Assembly (NCBI GenBank): GCA_037157565.1
Contig: JAZHRO010000013.1
Location: 118,186,001-118,250,000, forward strand
Direction of reading: 5' to 3'
Source: Thalassia testudinum
Taxonomy: Eukaryota > Streptophyta > Magnoliopsida > Alismatales > Hydrocharitaceae
Length of the DNA: 64,000 nucleotides
The notes under the pieces were generated by a model. The model ran no database searches. It was given only the letters and a program-made list of their open reading frames with translations, and was not told the DNA's origin. This document shows positions 36,007 through 47,754 of this stretch, piece by piece (positions within the stretch are counted from its first letter, which is position 1; every line of letters starts with the position of its first letter). The translations under genes were made by a program, and so were the position numbers.

Positions 36007-37583
36007 AATACCCCCTTGCCTAAGATTTGCTAGTCCCTAGCAAAAATGAATAATAGAAGTAATCAGACGACTTCTTTTCTTATTTCAAAACTTTAGAAAT
36101 CCAGACAAATGTGAAGTGCTGATAACCTAGGTAACAGATCCAAGTGAAAGAGCTGATTTGCATTGGGAGTTCATACATCACCCTTGGCAAAAATTTCTGT
36201 CGAGATAGGCAACCACTTCCTTCGAGGATAAAGTAGACGATAATCTGTAATTTGACCCCGACGTTTGGCTTAGGTAGGAGATATCTAATTGAATGGATTT
36301 GTATTTGGTGGCACACACTCAACTGGTGCTACATATAGTCTAGTACTGCAGACTCTAAATCCCTAGACTATTAGATAAGTCAACTCAAAGAGAGGCTACA
36401 CAACTGTACTCTTTTGATGTTCCTGGGCACTCCCTCTTCTTCTTTCTGAGATCACAAATCTTGCAAGATTTAGAAACTGTAATCACTATTTGGTGGCCTC
36501 ACATGGCATATACACTTCAATTAAAGTCCTAATAACTCTATAACTAAGTTAGAGTTCTCAACCAGTATTCAGGCGATCAGAAATACTAGAAGGTAGGTAT
36601 GGGTCATATTTGGTGGAACGCAATAGGTGTTTTGCTGCCTCGGAAATAGTGTTACATCATACACTTGGCCTTTTTTTTTGTAATATAACTTTTTTTTTCT
36701 TTTTCTTCTTTCTATTTCTTCTTTTTCTACTTCTTTTATATATATATATATTTTTTTTTTCTTGTTTTTGTTTCTTTTTCAATCAACACAACACAATACG
36801 GACTTTTATTTAGGAGGCATTATTAGGGATGATGATGGTCAAGAGGAAGTTGTGTGGCTTATTTGGTGGAAATGCCTATTCTCAGCACCAGAAAGGAATG
36901 GATACGACAGGCGTATTTCTGACCTTTGACACTATTACCCTCCTTCAGCTGAGGACTCTATGAAGGACGGTCGTAACCATCCACCATAGTTATAGCTTTA
37001 TTAAGACTCAATCTTTGTGTATCTGCCTTATTTGGTGACTCTCAGGAATTCACTCAAAGTACGTACCCAGGAACAGAGAGTGAAAACTATGCCTAACTCT
37101 GAAGTATCATCATCTAATTAACCAAAACTTAAGAGTCCTTGCACTAGACTTAGCGCACCAGTAATCTCTCTACTTCTTCTCACAAATATGAGGTGGATTT
37201 ATTAGAAGATAGTATGTCTGACTCTCTATGAATTGTCCAAGGGTTCAGTAGACTACAAATGCTCATTGGTTTTCCTCAAGGATCCATTACCAAGTCTACG
37301 TGCATGTGAAATAAATGTACTGGATTCTAAACTTAAGAAATAATTCAAGAAGGAAAACCTCCAATGACAAAGGTATTTTGCTAGGGACTAACCCAATCAG
37401 CTCAAGAAAAGAGTTTTTTTTTTTTTATGCTAACCTAAATGCATGAATGCACCTAAAATGTAAATGCACTCCCCCATGCCTAAATCCTACAATGTCCCCA
37501 TTGTAAAATTAAAACAGGAGGAGAAAGGAAAGAAATCACCTGATGACCGCTGGGTTGCCTCCCAACAAGTGCTGCATTTTTTG
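36007..37583 (-). other. B 3' untranslated region
   Basis: No gene. A terminal purine tract (plus aatacccccttgcc) abuts the LTR. A partial TATCTCGA-type unit lies at about 36180-36215. Poly-T and (TA)n tracts lie at 36660-36770. The internal purine tract with ACAATG-GGGA-CATTGT hairpin is at 37471-37503, and the GTTGGGAGGCAACCCAGC hairpin at 37550-37567. Confidence 0.6.
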
Positions 37584-39494
37584 TCAACAGCCAGACTTAT
37601 AAGGAACCTGTAAGTCAGGTTCCAAACAGAAAAGGTTAGGCCCTAAGAATATGCGTAACGGTGCAGGCCTAGAAAATAGGTAACCACGGATGTTGGCGAG
37701 CTGATGATGCAATGTAATTCCAAATGCTCGCCAGAAGATATGAAAGCGAAAAACCTCGTTGGCTACCTTGGGAGGTCTAGGGATAATAAACGGAAAATGA
37801 AAAGGGACCTCCCGAAATGGAATAGGTGGAGGATACCAAGGATCCTCCAAAGTATGACAGGTTTTAAAAGATATAATCATTATTAGTTTAAACCCTTGAA
37901 TGGCGAGAGTAAAAGTACAAGCATCAATCCATACTCGCCATTCTACCCTAGGATGTACTGAACTGATATAGTCTCCAGAAAGAATGTACATGAGTAGAGA
38001 TCTGAGCCAAGGATCGGTTAGGGAGTATAAGGGTTGTTTGTAGTGTTGGAAGGTAATGGTTAAGTCCAATGAAGGCTTAGTTGGTGTTAAGTCTAATTCC
38101 AACAATGATTTAGATTGCATACACTCCCTAACAGTTGTAGACAACTTCAAATTATCCTGCCTAGCATTAATAATCGGAGTCGTATTTGAATCAAGGGTAG
38201 ACTCCAAATTACAACCCATTGCTGGTAGGGTCAAGATGTAAGAATCATTATCATTCAGCTCATCCCCAGATTCATTTGGTTCAGTCAAATATTTATCTGG
38301 GTTTATCTGTGATTCCTTAGGAGTTGGATCAGTATCCTCAATTATTTCTAACGGAGGATCAGTCTTAATATTTTGGAGGAAGCCTATATCATTGAATTCG
38401 TTATTATTCTCGGGGTATAAATCCTCAAATGACGTGTTTTGTCCCCGAGAGTCTCCCATAGACTTCTCATTTTGTTTGTCCTCCTGTAATATCAACTCTT
38501 ATTTTGATGGAGGATGACTGTCAAAAGAAAGTAGGAATCCGGATTTAATCATATTATTTCTATCCTCTGGAGTTAAATCCTCAAATGATAAATAATTCTC
38601 CTGTGATTCACTCCAAATTTTCAGTCCAGGTTCCTCTGTTGGGGCATCCTCATCCTCTGAATTAGACTCTTCATATCCCTGAGACCAGAATTGATCATCC
38701 TCCATTCCCTTAGGGTCACATTCATTAGGTACATTTAAATCCTCAGGATATTGTATGATAGGTGTTGATTCCCTAAGTGGAGGGTCAGGAGTAGTCTCAC
38801 TAAGAGTAGAATGCGAATCCACCAAATAATCAAGAGGGGAAGTGATAGGAACAATAATTTTCTCTTGCTTTTGACTCCAATATAGTTCAGGTGGATAATC
38901 ACTATGATTGTTGTCCTCTAGTGGCCGCAACTCATTGGGAGAGTCTAAGTGATCGCTACATGAAATTGGATCCCTATTGTCATTAAGTACCTCAGAATTA
39001 TTTTCATGATCATGATCGGATGGGTAGGGATCAGGATTATTGGGAACCGTGTAGCTAAGTTGTCTTATTTCTTCATTTAATTGTTGACTATTCCTCAACA
39101 TCTCTCCCATTGATTCCATTATTTCCTTTTGTTGTTTTTGCATTTCTATCATAAAAGAGGAGAGGCTACTATTATCAGGTTGGGGAGGATAGTCAATTTT
39201 AGGCTCTAGTTGCCTAGGGGTATCGGTCCAACCTCGATATGGAAAATCATGAAGGGTAGGAGGGTTGGGTGTTTGCATGGAAGTAGGGATTTCAGGATTG
39301 GAGAATCCCGCTCCTAGGCTCTGCTCAAAAGTGGGAGTTATCAAGCCAGTACTCCCAGGGTAAGAATGAGAATGATCCCATGAATTATCAATGTACCCAT
39401 CAAAGGATGGATACGCTCGGAGCATGGGATCCTGATTAAAAGATGGGAAGTATTGACTCTAATAATCTAAATGATAGGAGTAAGAATAATCCAT
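37584..39494 (-). pseudogene. Orphan ORF of element B, nearly intact (two stops)
   Basis: Start ATG 39494 (MDYSYSYHLDY). The frame stays the same to 37584, about 636 codons, interrupted only by TAG at codon 12 and TAA at 38499-38501. The two long open pieces are therefore one gene. Features: a Tyr/Ser/Pro-rich N-terminus; a predicted short coiled coil at SSFMIEMQKQQKEIMESM; an acidic Asp/Asn/Ser/Pro-rich middle; and a hydrophobic C-terminal third with VEWRVWIDA and FGITLHHQLANIRGYL. It is homologous to the E relic, with a C-terminal echo in A and C. There is no gag zinc knuckle and no enzyme motif. Role unknown. Confidence 0.8.
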
Positions 39495-39723
39495 TTCTTT
39501 AAGCAAAACAATTTTAACTCTCTTAGGCTTTAGCAAAATTCAGCAGAAAACTTCCTAGAGAGTTCTAATGTCAAAGCAAATGCAAATTCAACGAGATCTG
39601 TTTTTAGTAGATTGTAGGTCTTAGAGTTATATGTTTAGTTGGTGGCCAAACAAGTTTTGCAAAAATTACGCTTCCTAGGTGATGTTAAAAATGGTTGTTG
39701 GTGATAATTGTTGACACCGATGC

Positions 39724-39741
39724 TCCCCGGCAACGGCACCA
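39724..39741 (-). other. G primer-binding site (tRNA-Asp)
   Basis: Minus-strand TGGTGCCGTTGCCGGGGA differs from the intact PBS of element A at one position. It is separated from the LTR end by an A/T homopolymer of about 10-11 nt. Confidence 0.85.
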
Positions 39742-39882
39742 AAAAAAAAAATGATGGAGTTGGTTGATGATGGTGTAATGTGTGTAATGTGTGAATGACA
39801 ATGATAACAATGACACCGATGATCTACAATGTGTATATAACACAATGGTTGTATGATGATGAATGATTATTGTTATGATCAT

Positions 39883-39940
39883 GTCGTTGTAGTATAGGGT
39901 GTATAATATAACCTTAAGGATGTCGTATAGTGGTGAGTAT
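39883..39940 (+). other. Two tRNA-Asp 5'-half fragments in G U5
   Basis: gtcgttgtagtatag (39883-39897) equals bases 1-15 of plant tRNA-Asp. gtcg followed by tatagtggtgagtat (39922-39940) equals the same tRNA with six bases missing. There is no anticodon arm, T arm or 3' end, so this is not a tRNA gene. On the element's sense (minus) strand these are complementary to the primer tRNA. Confidence 0.7.
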
Positions 39941-40633
39941 GGGTGAGTACCAGTCATTACAACCATTATTATCATTTGCTTATTTATCTAATTTTTTATT
40001 GGTTTTGTTCCAGGTCGTTCTCTGGGAGGCAATTTATTGAATTTAATTCGGTCACTCTTTGATTATCTTCGAAATTGTCTTCTTATTCAAAAAGAAACTT
40101 TACATTTAAAGAATGAATGAATGTTTTATTTACCTAGTTACTAAGAAGTGCTTGCAAAAAATACTAACTATGAACAAGCATCAAACAATCTATTATTATA
40201 CTCTAAACTATGTATTTACAAGTTATACTATTAACACTAATATGTTAGTTCATACTACATGAGGATACCATAGTGTAAAAACTTAACTTACTAGTCTTTT
40301 ATTTATAGTGACATATATATCAGTTTTAGTGACAGATATAAACGTCGCTAAATCTCAAAAAACACTATATACAACCTAAAGAAGCCAACTGAGGTCTTTA
40401 GCAACGTTTATAGTGTCGTTTTATTCTGTTAGTAATTATGTGGGTTTACTTATACGTATGTATATTACTTATTCTACTGCTGTATGTACAGTAAGTCTTT
40501 TCTGTTCTTGTTATCTCATGTGTTCCTTCTCTTAAGTCGTCTGTCCTTTCAATTTCTTCTGTGTGGTATTTCAGAGGCTGCGGTGGAGACGGGGTTAGGC
40601 TAACGTCCTTAGTGTAAAATGTGTTTAATTAGC

Positions 40634-40961
40634 GGGCACGCTTTTCGAGGGATACACAGCACCCTACGGGTGGGACCAGACCTCAAATAAGCGTGCCCTA
40701 ATCTCAGATTAGGTGGCTTAGTTACGTTTTCAATCTCAGCGTCAGGCCTCAGCCAAACGGCCTTAAAGCTCGCACACGCTCGGGCCCCCGGCCCCGCACA
40801 CATATCAAAGTTCAGCACACATCGGGTAATCGGACCAGACATAACAGGCAGTGTTTCGGGCACCCTGCGCCTTGACGACTGCTTACAGTATAGCATAAAT
40901 TATATTTATATGGCTGCGTTTAGTTTGCAGCACACGATGTGGCGCTATTCCAGCGCCACAT
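40634..40961. other. GC-rich island with nested inverted repeats in G
   Basis: Arms gggcacgctt/aagcgtgccc (40634-40643/40689-40698), ctaatct-c-agattag (about 40699-40713), and a 10-bp hairpin atgtggcgct-attcc-agcgccacat (40937-40961). The last arm overlaps ttccagcgc, which can pair instead with gcgctggaa just downstream. The frame 40609-40896 is a shadow. Confidence 0.55.
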
Positions 40962-43900
40962 TGTGCGCTGGAAATCAGACGTAGCTGCGTCTGTCCGCGT
41001 TTTGGCCCTCAATTTGGGGGCAATAAATTATTAAAAAAAATAAAATAAAATATGGTAAATAAAATATTTACGTAATACTACATAATTGATTAATTAATTT
41101 TTAATTTTAAATATTTTTACTATACAAATAAATTCGCTAAACTAGGCTGATTATACAGGTTGATTTAGGTGATTAAATAGTTAATTACTTATAAAATAAT
41201 TAGTAAATGGTCTAATTGACCTTAAACAGTTTTAACTTACATACTTAAGTATTTAATACATATTTTTATTGTATTTTTACGAATTTATTTATGTTTTATT
41301 TAGGCTAAAATAGCAGTTCTGGGTGTTTAAAATTAAAACTAAGTTACAGTAAGTTATACTAGGTATAATTATACTTTGACTAACTTAAATTACTTAATAT
41401 ATATATATATATATTCCCAAGTTTATAGATTTATTTACTTGATTATTGCTCTAACTTATTAACTTAGCTACTAAATAAGTAAATATAAATCTGTACATAC
41501 ATATATACATAAATCAGTAAATACATACATAATAGATTAGTATATATACATATTTTTACATAGATTACATATGTATATGAATTTCTGTACAGGTTTTATA
41601 CATATTTACAGTATAACTATGTATCTAACTGATATGCTATAGTTATAATACTATGAATAGTTATATTTACAGTTTTAAAATAAGTCTATGTCATTAGGCT
41701 TTTGTATAAAGTTAGGGAATTAGAGTTGATTGAGTGTTAGTGTTCAATTAAGACAGCAGCCACAGCTACTGTCAGAAGAGATGGAGAGAAGAAGAATGTA
41801 TTTAGTATGTGTTGTTTACAGTGGCAGTGGCTTAAGCCACTGTCAAATGGCTAACTGCTGCTGCAGTTAGTCCACTTGAAGAGGGGGGAAGTATTCTACA
41901 GAGAAGAGGGAAATTTAGAGAAGAAGGGAGTTTAGAGAAGAGGGGAATGTAGCTGCTAGATGCAGCATGTTACTGTATAACTGGGAATAAGAGAAAATTC
42001 AAAACAAACTAAAAATTTTGAGAGTTGAAATCCAAATCTGATAAGGGTTTAAATCTGACGAAAATCTCAGGTAAATTCAGCTCAAACACTCATTAGGAAA
42101 AACCCTATCAGAAGTATCCTTTCAGATCAAAACTCAAATGGCACTAAGTTAGTCTTCCTAATGCCATAGACAGCATGAAGGAAGACTTAGCTCAATCAAT
42201 TAAAACCAACAACATACAATCCCAGTTTCTTGCAACCTTAAGGAGTATGGAAAACTCCTTAGGTTAGAGAATCACCATACAGAAATGATCATCAACACAA
42301 ATAGTGTATGGCAGTTCTGAAATAGCAAAAAGAGACTAAGAATGCATTAAGGAAATTTAATGGGAGCTGGCGAATGCATTCAAAACAAAGTATAAACAGA
42401 ATCATGAAAGGCTCTTCTGATTGGTTCTCTGTCACCAGAGAACTTCTCAGAGTCCTTGCCCACAATGAAAACCAAAAATCCCTTCAATTTGTCAGATCTG
42501 TCAAAACATTTCAGAGAGTAAAAATCCTTTAAAATCCAAATCAAAAGTGCTCTGACAAACTGAGGCAATCCATTTAAAACAGAGGGGCTTTTGTGAAACA
42601 AATGGAGTGAGTGAGAAGCCCCAAATGGTGCTTGTGACGCCACTTTCAGATCTGAGGCAGTGCACCATCAGATCTGAAATTGGGTCAGGATGTGTGGGTG
42701 ATTGATGAAAAATTCGTCGTTAAAAGGAAAAACAAGAATCAGAATTTGGATGATGGAAAAACAAAACATGAAGAGGGAGATAAATTGAACAATGAACAGA
42801 TGATTCTTCCCCTCTGATCTGGACTGATCAGAGGAGGTGAGGGAGGGGATCTAATACCAATTCTACTCCTAAGACTAATCTAACTACAGCTAACATTAAA
42901 CACTAACAATTAAAACTAAATCTATTCTAAACTACTGCAAACTAAATCTAACACTACTTGTGCAGAATTAAAAACCTAAACTAAAAGGAAGAATGGGACC
43001 TATGGGTCCTTAGCCGGCGGCTAAGGAGGAAGAAAGGAGGAGGGTGACTCCAGCGGAGGGAAGAGTCTGCTAGTGAGACTCCAGGGTCGTCCTCAGGTGC
43101 TACGAGGTCCTTAGCGACGAGGAGGGTCGAGAGCAGGCGATGATTCCACAGCCGGTGGCTGTGCAATCAGGGTCTAGATGAGGAGGAGAGACTGGAGTGG
43201 ACGAACTGATCGCTAAGAGATGTAGGAGGGAGCGATCCTTTGCGCGCGACACCACTGAGGTGCTTAAGTAGCAGCTCAGTGATTGAGATCACCGCAAGGG
43301 TGAGGTTAATCAAAATTAGGCCGGCGGTGAGGATGAGATGGGTAGAGCGCGCGGCGAGTCAAGAGAGAGATCTGACCGTCAGATGAGATCTGGGAAGAGA
43401 GGTGAACGCACGCACCGAATCGCATGAAGGTTCCATTTGATTCCAGCCGCAGATCGAGATCAAAAGTGCGATGGACGGTCGAGAATGGTTGTGTTCTTCG
43501 CGTGCTACAGTGCGCGTGAAGAACACAGGCTTCTCTCTGAAATGAGGGAAAACTTGCAGGAAGACCCTTGAACGAAGGGGTAGAAGAATAGCGTGCAAGT
43601 CCAAAAGTGAAAAGAACTATAACTGGAAGGGCCTTGCAGTCATACAGAAGGGTCCCTGCGGCTTGCAAAAAGGTCCAAGAAGGAGTTTTGAAGGGTAGAA
43701 ATGTAATGCATGAAGGACCTAATTGTAATCTATTTATTTCTAAGCCTAAATGATGTCCAATTGCTTTCAAATTTTTACCTGTGCTTAATTGAACATTTAG
43801 GACATTGATTTTACTTCTGATTTATCTTTTCAAACTTGTTTATGTGTTCAATTGATGCATGGATCATCATTTGTTCTTTAGTTTTCAGAATATCTCATTT

Positions 43901-44061
43901 TTGTGACCTAATTAGGAGGTTTTAACACACATTAAAAGTTTTAGGTCTTTTCTTTAATTCCCACACTTAACCCTTTTTATGTGTTAATTTGATATTGTTT
44001 TGCTTAGTGTCTACCTTAATTTCGGCCTTTTAGCTATGATGAGTAGCCACTCATCACTAGG

Positions 44062-45040
44062 CCAACCTTCGATGGTGCCTATAACCTACTCGCAAGGGAT
44101 GGAAGTCTCGAATGGAGCCCACACACGAGGAACCGAAGTAACTTGGTGGATAGGCTTGTTGATTTTCGACTAACCTCCCTTGTGGTGCAAAAGAGGAGAG
44201 GTAGAAATTATCTAGTGACCTTATATGTGAGGTGCACAGTGTCTCAAGTGTGCAAGCATACGATCGTGTTTTGATTTTTTTGAAATTCCCCAAACAGGAT
44301 CCTTTTGCACATAATTTTTAGTCACAGATTTTAAAGTCCAACCTCTTAACAGTCCCAATTTTTTTAAAGTGACCACTGAATTAATTTGATTCAAGCAATT
44401 TAGTTGTCTTAGATTTAGGTTCAATGCATATGCATGACAAATAATTAATGCTCAAGAAAAGACGTACCTTACTCCAGCTTTCTTCACGTAGTAATGAACG
44501 CAGTGCAATAAAAAATAAACTAGATGCTACTCATTCAGTCCTAGATGATTGTCTTATAGATATGCAGCTTCTAGTAGGCAGTTCGATTTTTTTTTTTTAA
44601 TTAATTAATAATAACAAACAGACCTAATCTAACTAACTAACTGAAATTCAGTTTAAAATAGTTCAAATAATCCTATAATCTAAATAAATGGGAACACATA
44701 CCCAAAAATACCCAACAAGGGCCCAAAAGATAGTAATTTAAATTCTAATGTCTATCTAACTAAATCTAACTAAGACCTATTGCCTAAATCAGAAATAGGC
44801 TTCTCCGTAAGCCTAAATGCGTGGGATCAAGGCCCACGTGTTCCTATTGTCGTCCTCCAGGTGGTGTCAAGGTCCACCAAAAAGATTGTTTCCGCCGTGC
44901 ACGTCGTTCAGGTTCAGTGTCGTCGCTTTGCTGCACCTCATCGCCGTGTTAGATTCCTTGCAAAATAATAAAGATGATTAAATAATTTCGCAACTCAAAA
45001 GATTCAAAAATAATAAAGTAAATCTATTGCGTCTGTTGCC
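44062..45040 (-). other. B leader, no gene
   Basis: Matches the E leader in several places (see E leader). Short frames (44057-44424, 44780-44968) have no recognisable features. Confidence 0.55.
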
Positions 45041-45994
45041 TCCCCAGCAACGGCACTGATGAGAGCCTCATCATGAGCCATAACTAGCTCATTTTGACCC
45101 AATAAAGAAGATAAAAGCTCCTACATAACCTAGAAGAAGGCCTAACTGAAGGAACAAGTGCTCTGAGAAGAAAACATGTAATAAAGGTTAAAACTGCAAT
45201 TTTACCATTGCAGTAGATAAACGGGATTTCTCAGAGGCAAAACATTGGTCAAATGGTCTAAATGAGATAAAAAGTGGGTTGAGTCAATCAGAAATGGGTT
45301 CATGTGCAATCTAAGAACTAAAAGACACTTGGTAACCCTAAAACAGACCCGCTTAAATTAACAAGGTTCCGGTCAGAACAAAAAGCAAGTAAACCCTCTA
45401 CAAATCATGGAAAACCATACTCTAGGGTTTAGAACACTTAATTTGGCCTTTGGAACCTAGTTTGACCTAGATTAGGGTCCTAGCTCTTCAATTAACCTAA
45501 TTTGGGTTTTTACGCAAAATATCCAGTCAAACGAGGTCAAACCTGAAATCTAACTTCTCCATTGGTTTCCTTAGGTCCAAATTAGGTTTATACCAAAATT
45601 TGGACCTAAGGAGAGGTCATCTTGACCTACTTTGCAATTTAGTACACCCAAATCACAAATTGGTCCCTATCTTTTGAATACCGTTGCAGAGAACCCCCTA
45701 GGTTCTTCGCCTCCTTTGCAAACCGGTCCTGCCGCCATTGCTAGGGCAGAACCGAGCTCCGGCGAGATTCGGAGAGGGATTGCTCTCTAATCCCTCAGAG
45801 ATTCCCTCCCAGAAATGGAAGGAGAATTCTCTGAAGAATTGCCTTCCATTTAAGACCGATATCGATCCCTGGTGTGAACCCAATCTCTCGTGCGAACGCA
45901 CGAGAGATTTGGGTATCCTAACTCCTTTCCATCTCCGGCGACCAACCTCAGGCAATTACGTGCCTTTCACGCCCTGCACACCAAGTCCAGCACC

Positions 45995-46001
45995 TATAAA
46001 A
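45995..46001 (+). promoter_or_regulatory. TATA box of A 5' LTR
   Basis: TATAAAA in cagcaccTATAAAAcacccc, a good plant core-promoter context, repeated at 53111-53117. A weaker second candidate, tataaag, is at 46932-46938. Transcription from the first would leave a long leader. Confidence 0.6.
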
Positions 46002-47684
46002 CACCCCTCGGATCCGGCCACTGATCTTGAGCTTGATTTGGCCGAGTTTCCCCCTTCAATTCCTCTCCTCCTGCTCGGTCAAATACCCCAGCTAGCTCCG
46101 GCGAGCCTCCCTCCCCTCCCTCTTCGCTCTGCCACAAAACCAGTGGCAGAGTTAGCTTCCTGACCTCCCTCCGCGTCGCGCAGTACCAGCGCACGCCGCC
46201 TCAGCCCCGTCGTCGCCGCCGTTCTCCCCCACTGGGCGTCATCTTCTCCGGCGACAGCAAGTACTGCTGTCTGCCTTCTGTCCCCTTTCGTCCTTACAAT
46301 TAGGTTAGAACTCCTCTCCATCCTATCCTCTCTCTTTTCCCCCTGCTATCTCATCTGATTACCCCTCGACCGACGCTGACCACCCTCATCTTCCACATCA
46401 CCGACCGAACTCCGGCGAGCCGCCCACACCACTCCGCCACTCCACACGGCTCGCCAACCACCTCGTGAGCTCCGCCTCACCACCAGGAACTCGCTCCACC
46501 CCACAACTGCCACTCCAGACCTCCATAATCACCCCCCGAACAACCCACCGTCTCCGGCCACAGGTTGACCTAGGCGGGCATGCCTAGGCCGACAGGCAAC
46601 CTGCAGCATCACCCACCGCCTTCGCCGTGCTACGGCGAAGGTTTCCAGCCATTCTAATTGGGCCAATAGGCCGTTCTGTGGAAGTTCAGGTAAACGCTCC
46701 GGCCGCCATTAACAGTCGAAGCAGCAGGAAGCTTGGAGCAGCAGCAGGCGTCAGGCTTCCCAGGCGGCAGGTGCAGCAGACTCTCGCAAGAGTTGCGAGG
46801 TGACTGAGTTCAGCAAGGATCAGCAGCAGGGCCTTCAGCGTGGGCAATTGCACACGAGAGTCTGCGGGCGCACGCAAAGGAAGGGCGGAAAGTTTAGTCC
46901 CACATCGTGGAATCTCAAGGCACAGGTATGGTATAAAGGTTTTTTGTGATATACGTTTACTGCCTCGAAAGCACAGGGGTGAGGTCCCTCACTGACCCCA
47001 CCCGCCTCGTCCGCGGCTTGACCACGCGGACCTGGCGGATCCGACCCGACCTAGACCTACGCACTCCTCGCGCATCACACACCTGCAGGTGCGCCTGGTC
47101 CCGGGTACGATCCGACCCGATTGAGACTGGCTCTGGGAGAGCGGTTTGAGTGAATTGCTTGAGAGAGAGAGAGATGCGCGGGTAGAGGGAGAAGGGTTAG
47201 GTTTTGCTCCTGTGCAGGCAGGATGAACGCAGGAGGAGAAGGACTTGGCTGCGAGAAGGAAAAGAATAGAAGAAGAAGAAACAAGGCAGAGAAGAAGAAG
47301 CAAGAAAGAAGCCTTCGCAGGGGAAGAAAGGAAAGAGCAAGCCAGAAGCAAAGGCACAGAGAAGCCAAGTGAAGACTTTGCAGAGATCAGAAGAAGAAAA
47401 GAAAGAGCAAAGACTGCAGCAGAAGAAGAAGAATAATCAAGAAGAAAAGGAGAAATGCTTTTAAGACGTCTGATCACAAGATCAGACGTCCAATTTCATA
47501 TTTTCTTGCCCTAACTCCTTTTAATCGCATACATTCATACCTGAATTGACATTTTGAGTAAATTAGAGTGTTCAATTACATTTTGATTTAGTGGTAAGTT
47601 CCATTTGCTCCCTGTGTTCGACCTCGGATACTCTAGTTGTTCGAGTAATAAAAACTTTGTATTTGTTCGAACGTTTTGTCGGTT

Positions 47685-47695
47685 ATACTACAACA
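47685..47695 (+). promoter_or_regulatory. U5 stretch complementary to tRNA-Asp 5' half
   Basis: TATACTACAAC is an exact complement of tRNA-Asp bases 5-15 (GTTGTAGTATA). It lies 38 nt before the LTR end and 41 nt before the PBS, repeated at 54801-54811. Similar stretches occur at the same relative place in B, C, E, G and I. Confidence 0.55.
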
Positions 47696-47736
47696 TAATA
47701 CGCCTTTAAATCCGCACGAAACGTCCTTGAACATTT

Positions 47737-47754
47737 TGGCGCCGTTGCCGGGGA
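47737..47754 (+). other. A primer-binding site (tRNA-Asp)
   Basis: TGGCGCCGTTGCCGGGGA, an 18/18 complement of the plant tRNA-Asp 3' end including CCA, 3 nt after the LTR end. Confidence 0.95.

Larger units (their letters stand above)
39680..44056 (-). mobile_element. LTR G: 4.3-kb LTR with attached PBS stub
   Basis: The right tip on the minus strand is TGATGAGT-GGCT-ACTCATCA. The left LTR end is at 39752 (tgatgg), followed leftward by an 11-nt A run and a tRNA-Asp PBS (39724-39741). The insertion extends to 39680, where ctagg (39675-39679) matches ctagg at 44057-44061 as a target duplication. The insert is thus one LTR plus 72 bp of internal sequence, without the rest of an element. The inside is AT-rich with a GC-rich island (40590-41000). 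No gene is supported. Confidence 0.7.
45057..47733 (+). repeat. A 5' LTR
   Basis: Tip TGATGAG-AGC-CTCATCA. Likely TATA at 45995-46001. U5 has agacgtctgatc-acaa-gatcagacgtc (about 47464-47490) and tatactacaac at 47685-47695. Nine short frames (45698-47477) are perfectly duplicated in the other LTR because of its youth, not selection, so they are not called as genes. Confidence 0.97.

Noticed and set aside
37584..39425. Two separate genes (303 and 308 codons)
   Set aside because: Same frame separated by one TAA; the start extends to 39494. It is one disrupted ORF.
39883..39940. A tRNA-Asp gene
   Set aside because: Only the 5' half is present, twice and with deletions. There is no anticodon arm, T arm or 3' acceptor strand.
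45698..47477. Genes duplicated exactly at 52814-54593
   Set aside because: Identical because the A LTRs are nearly identical. The frames are short, overlap on both strands and show no domain.
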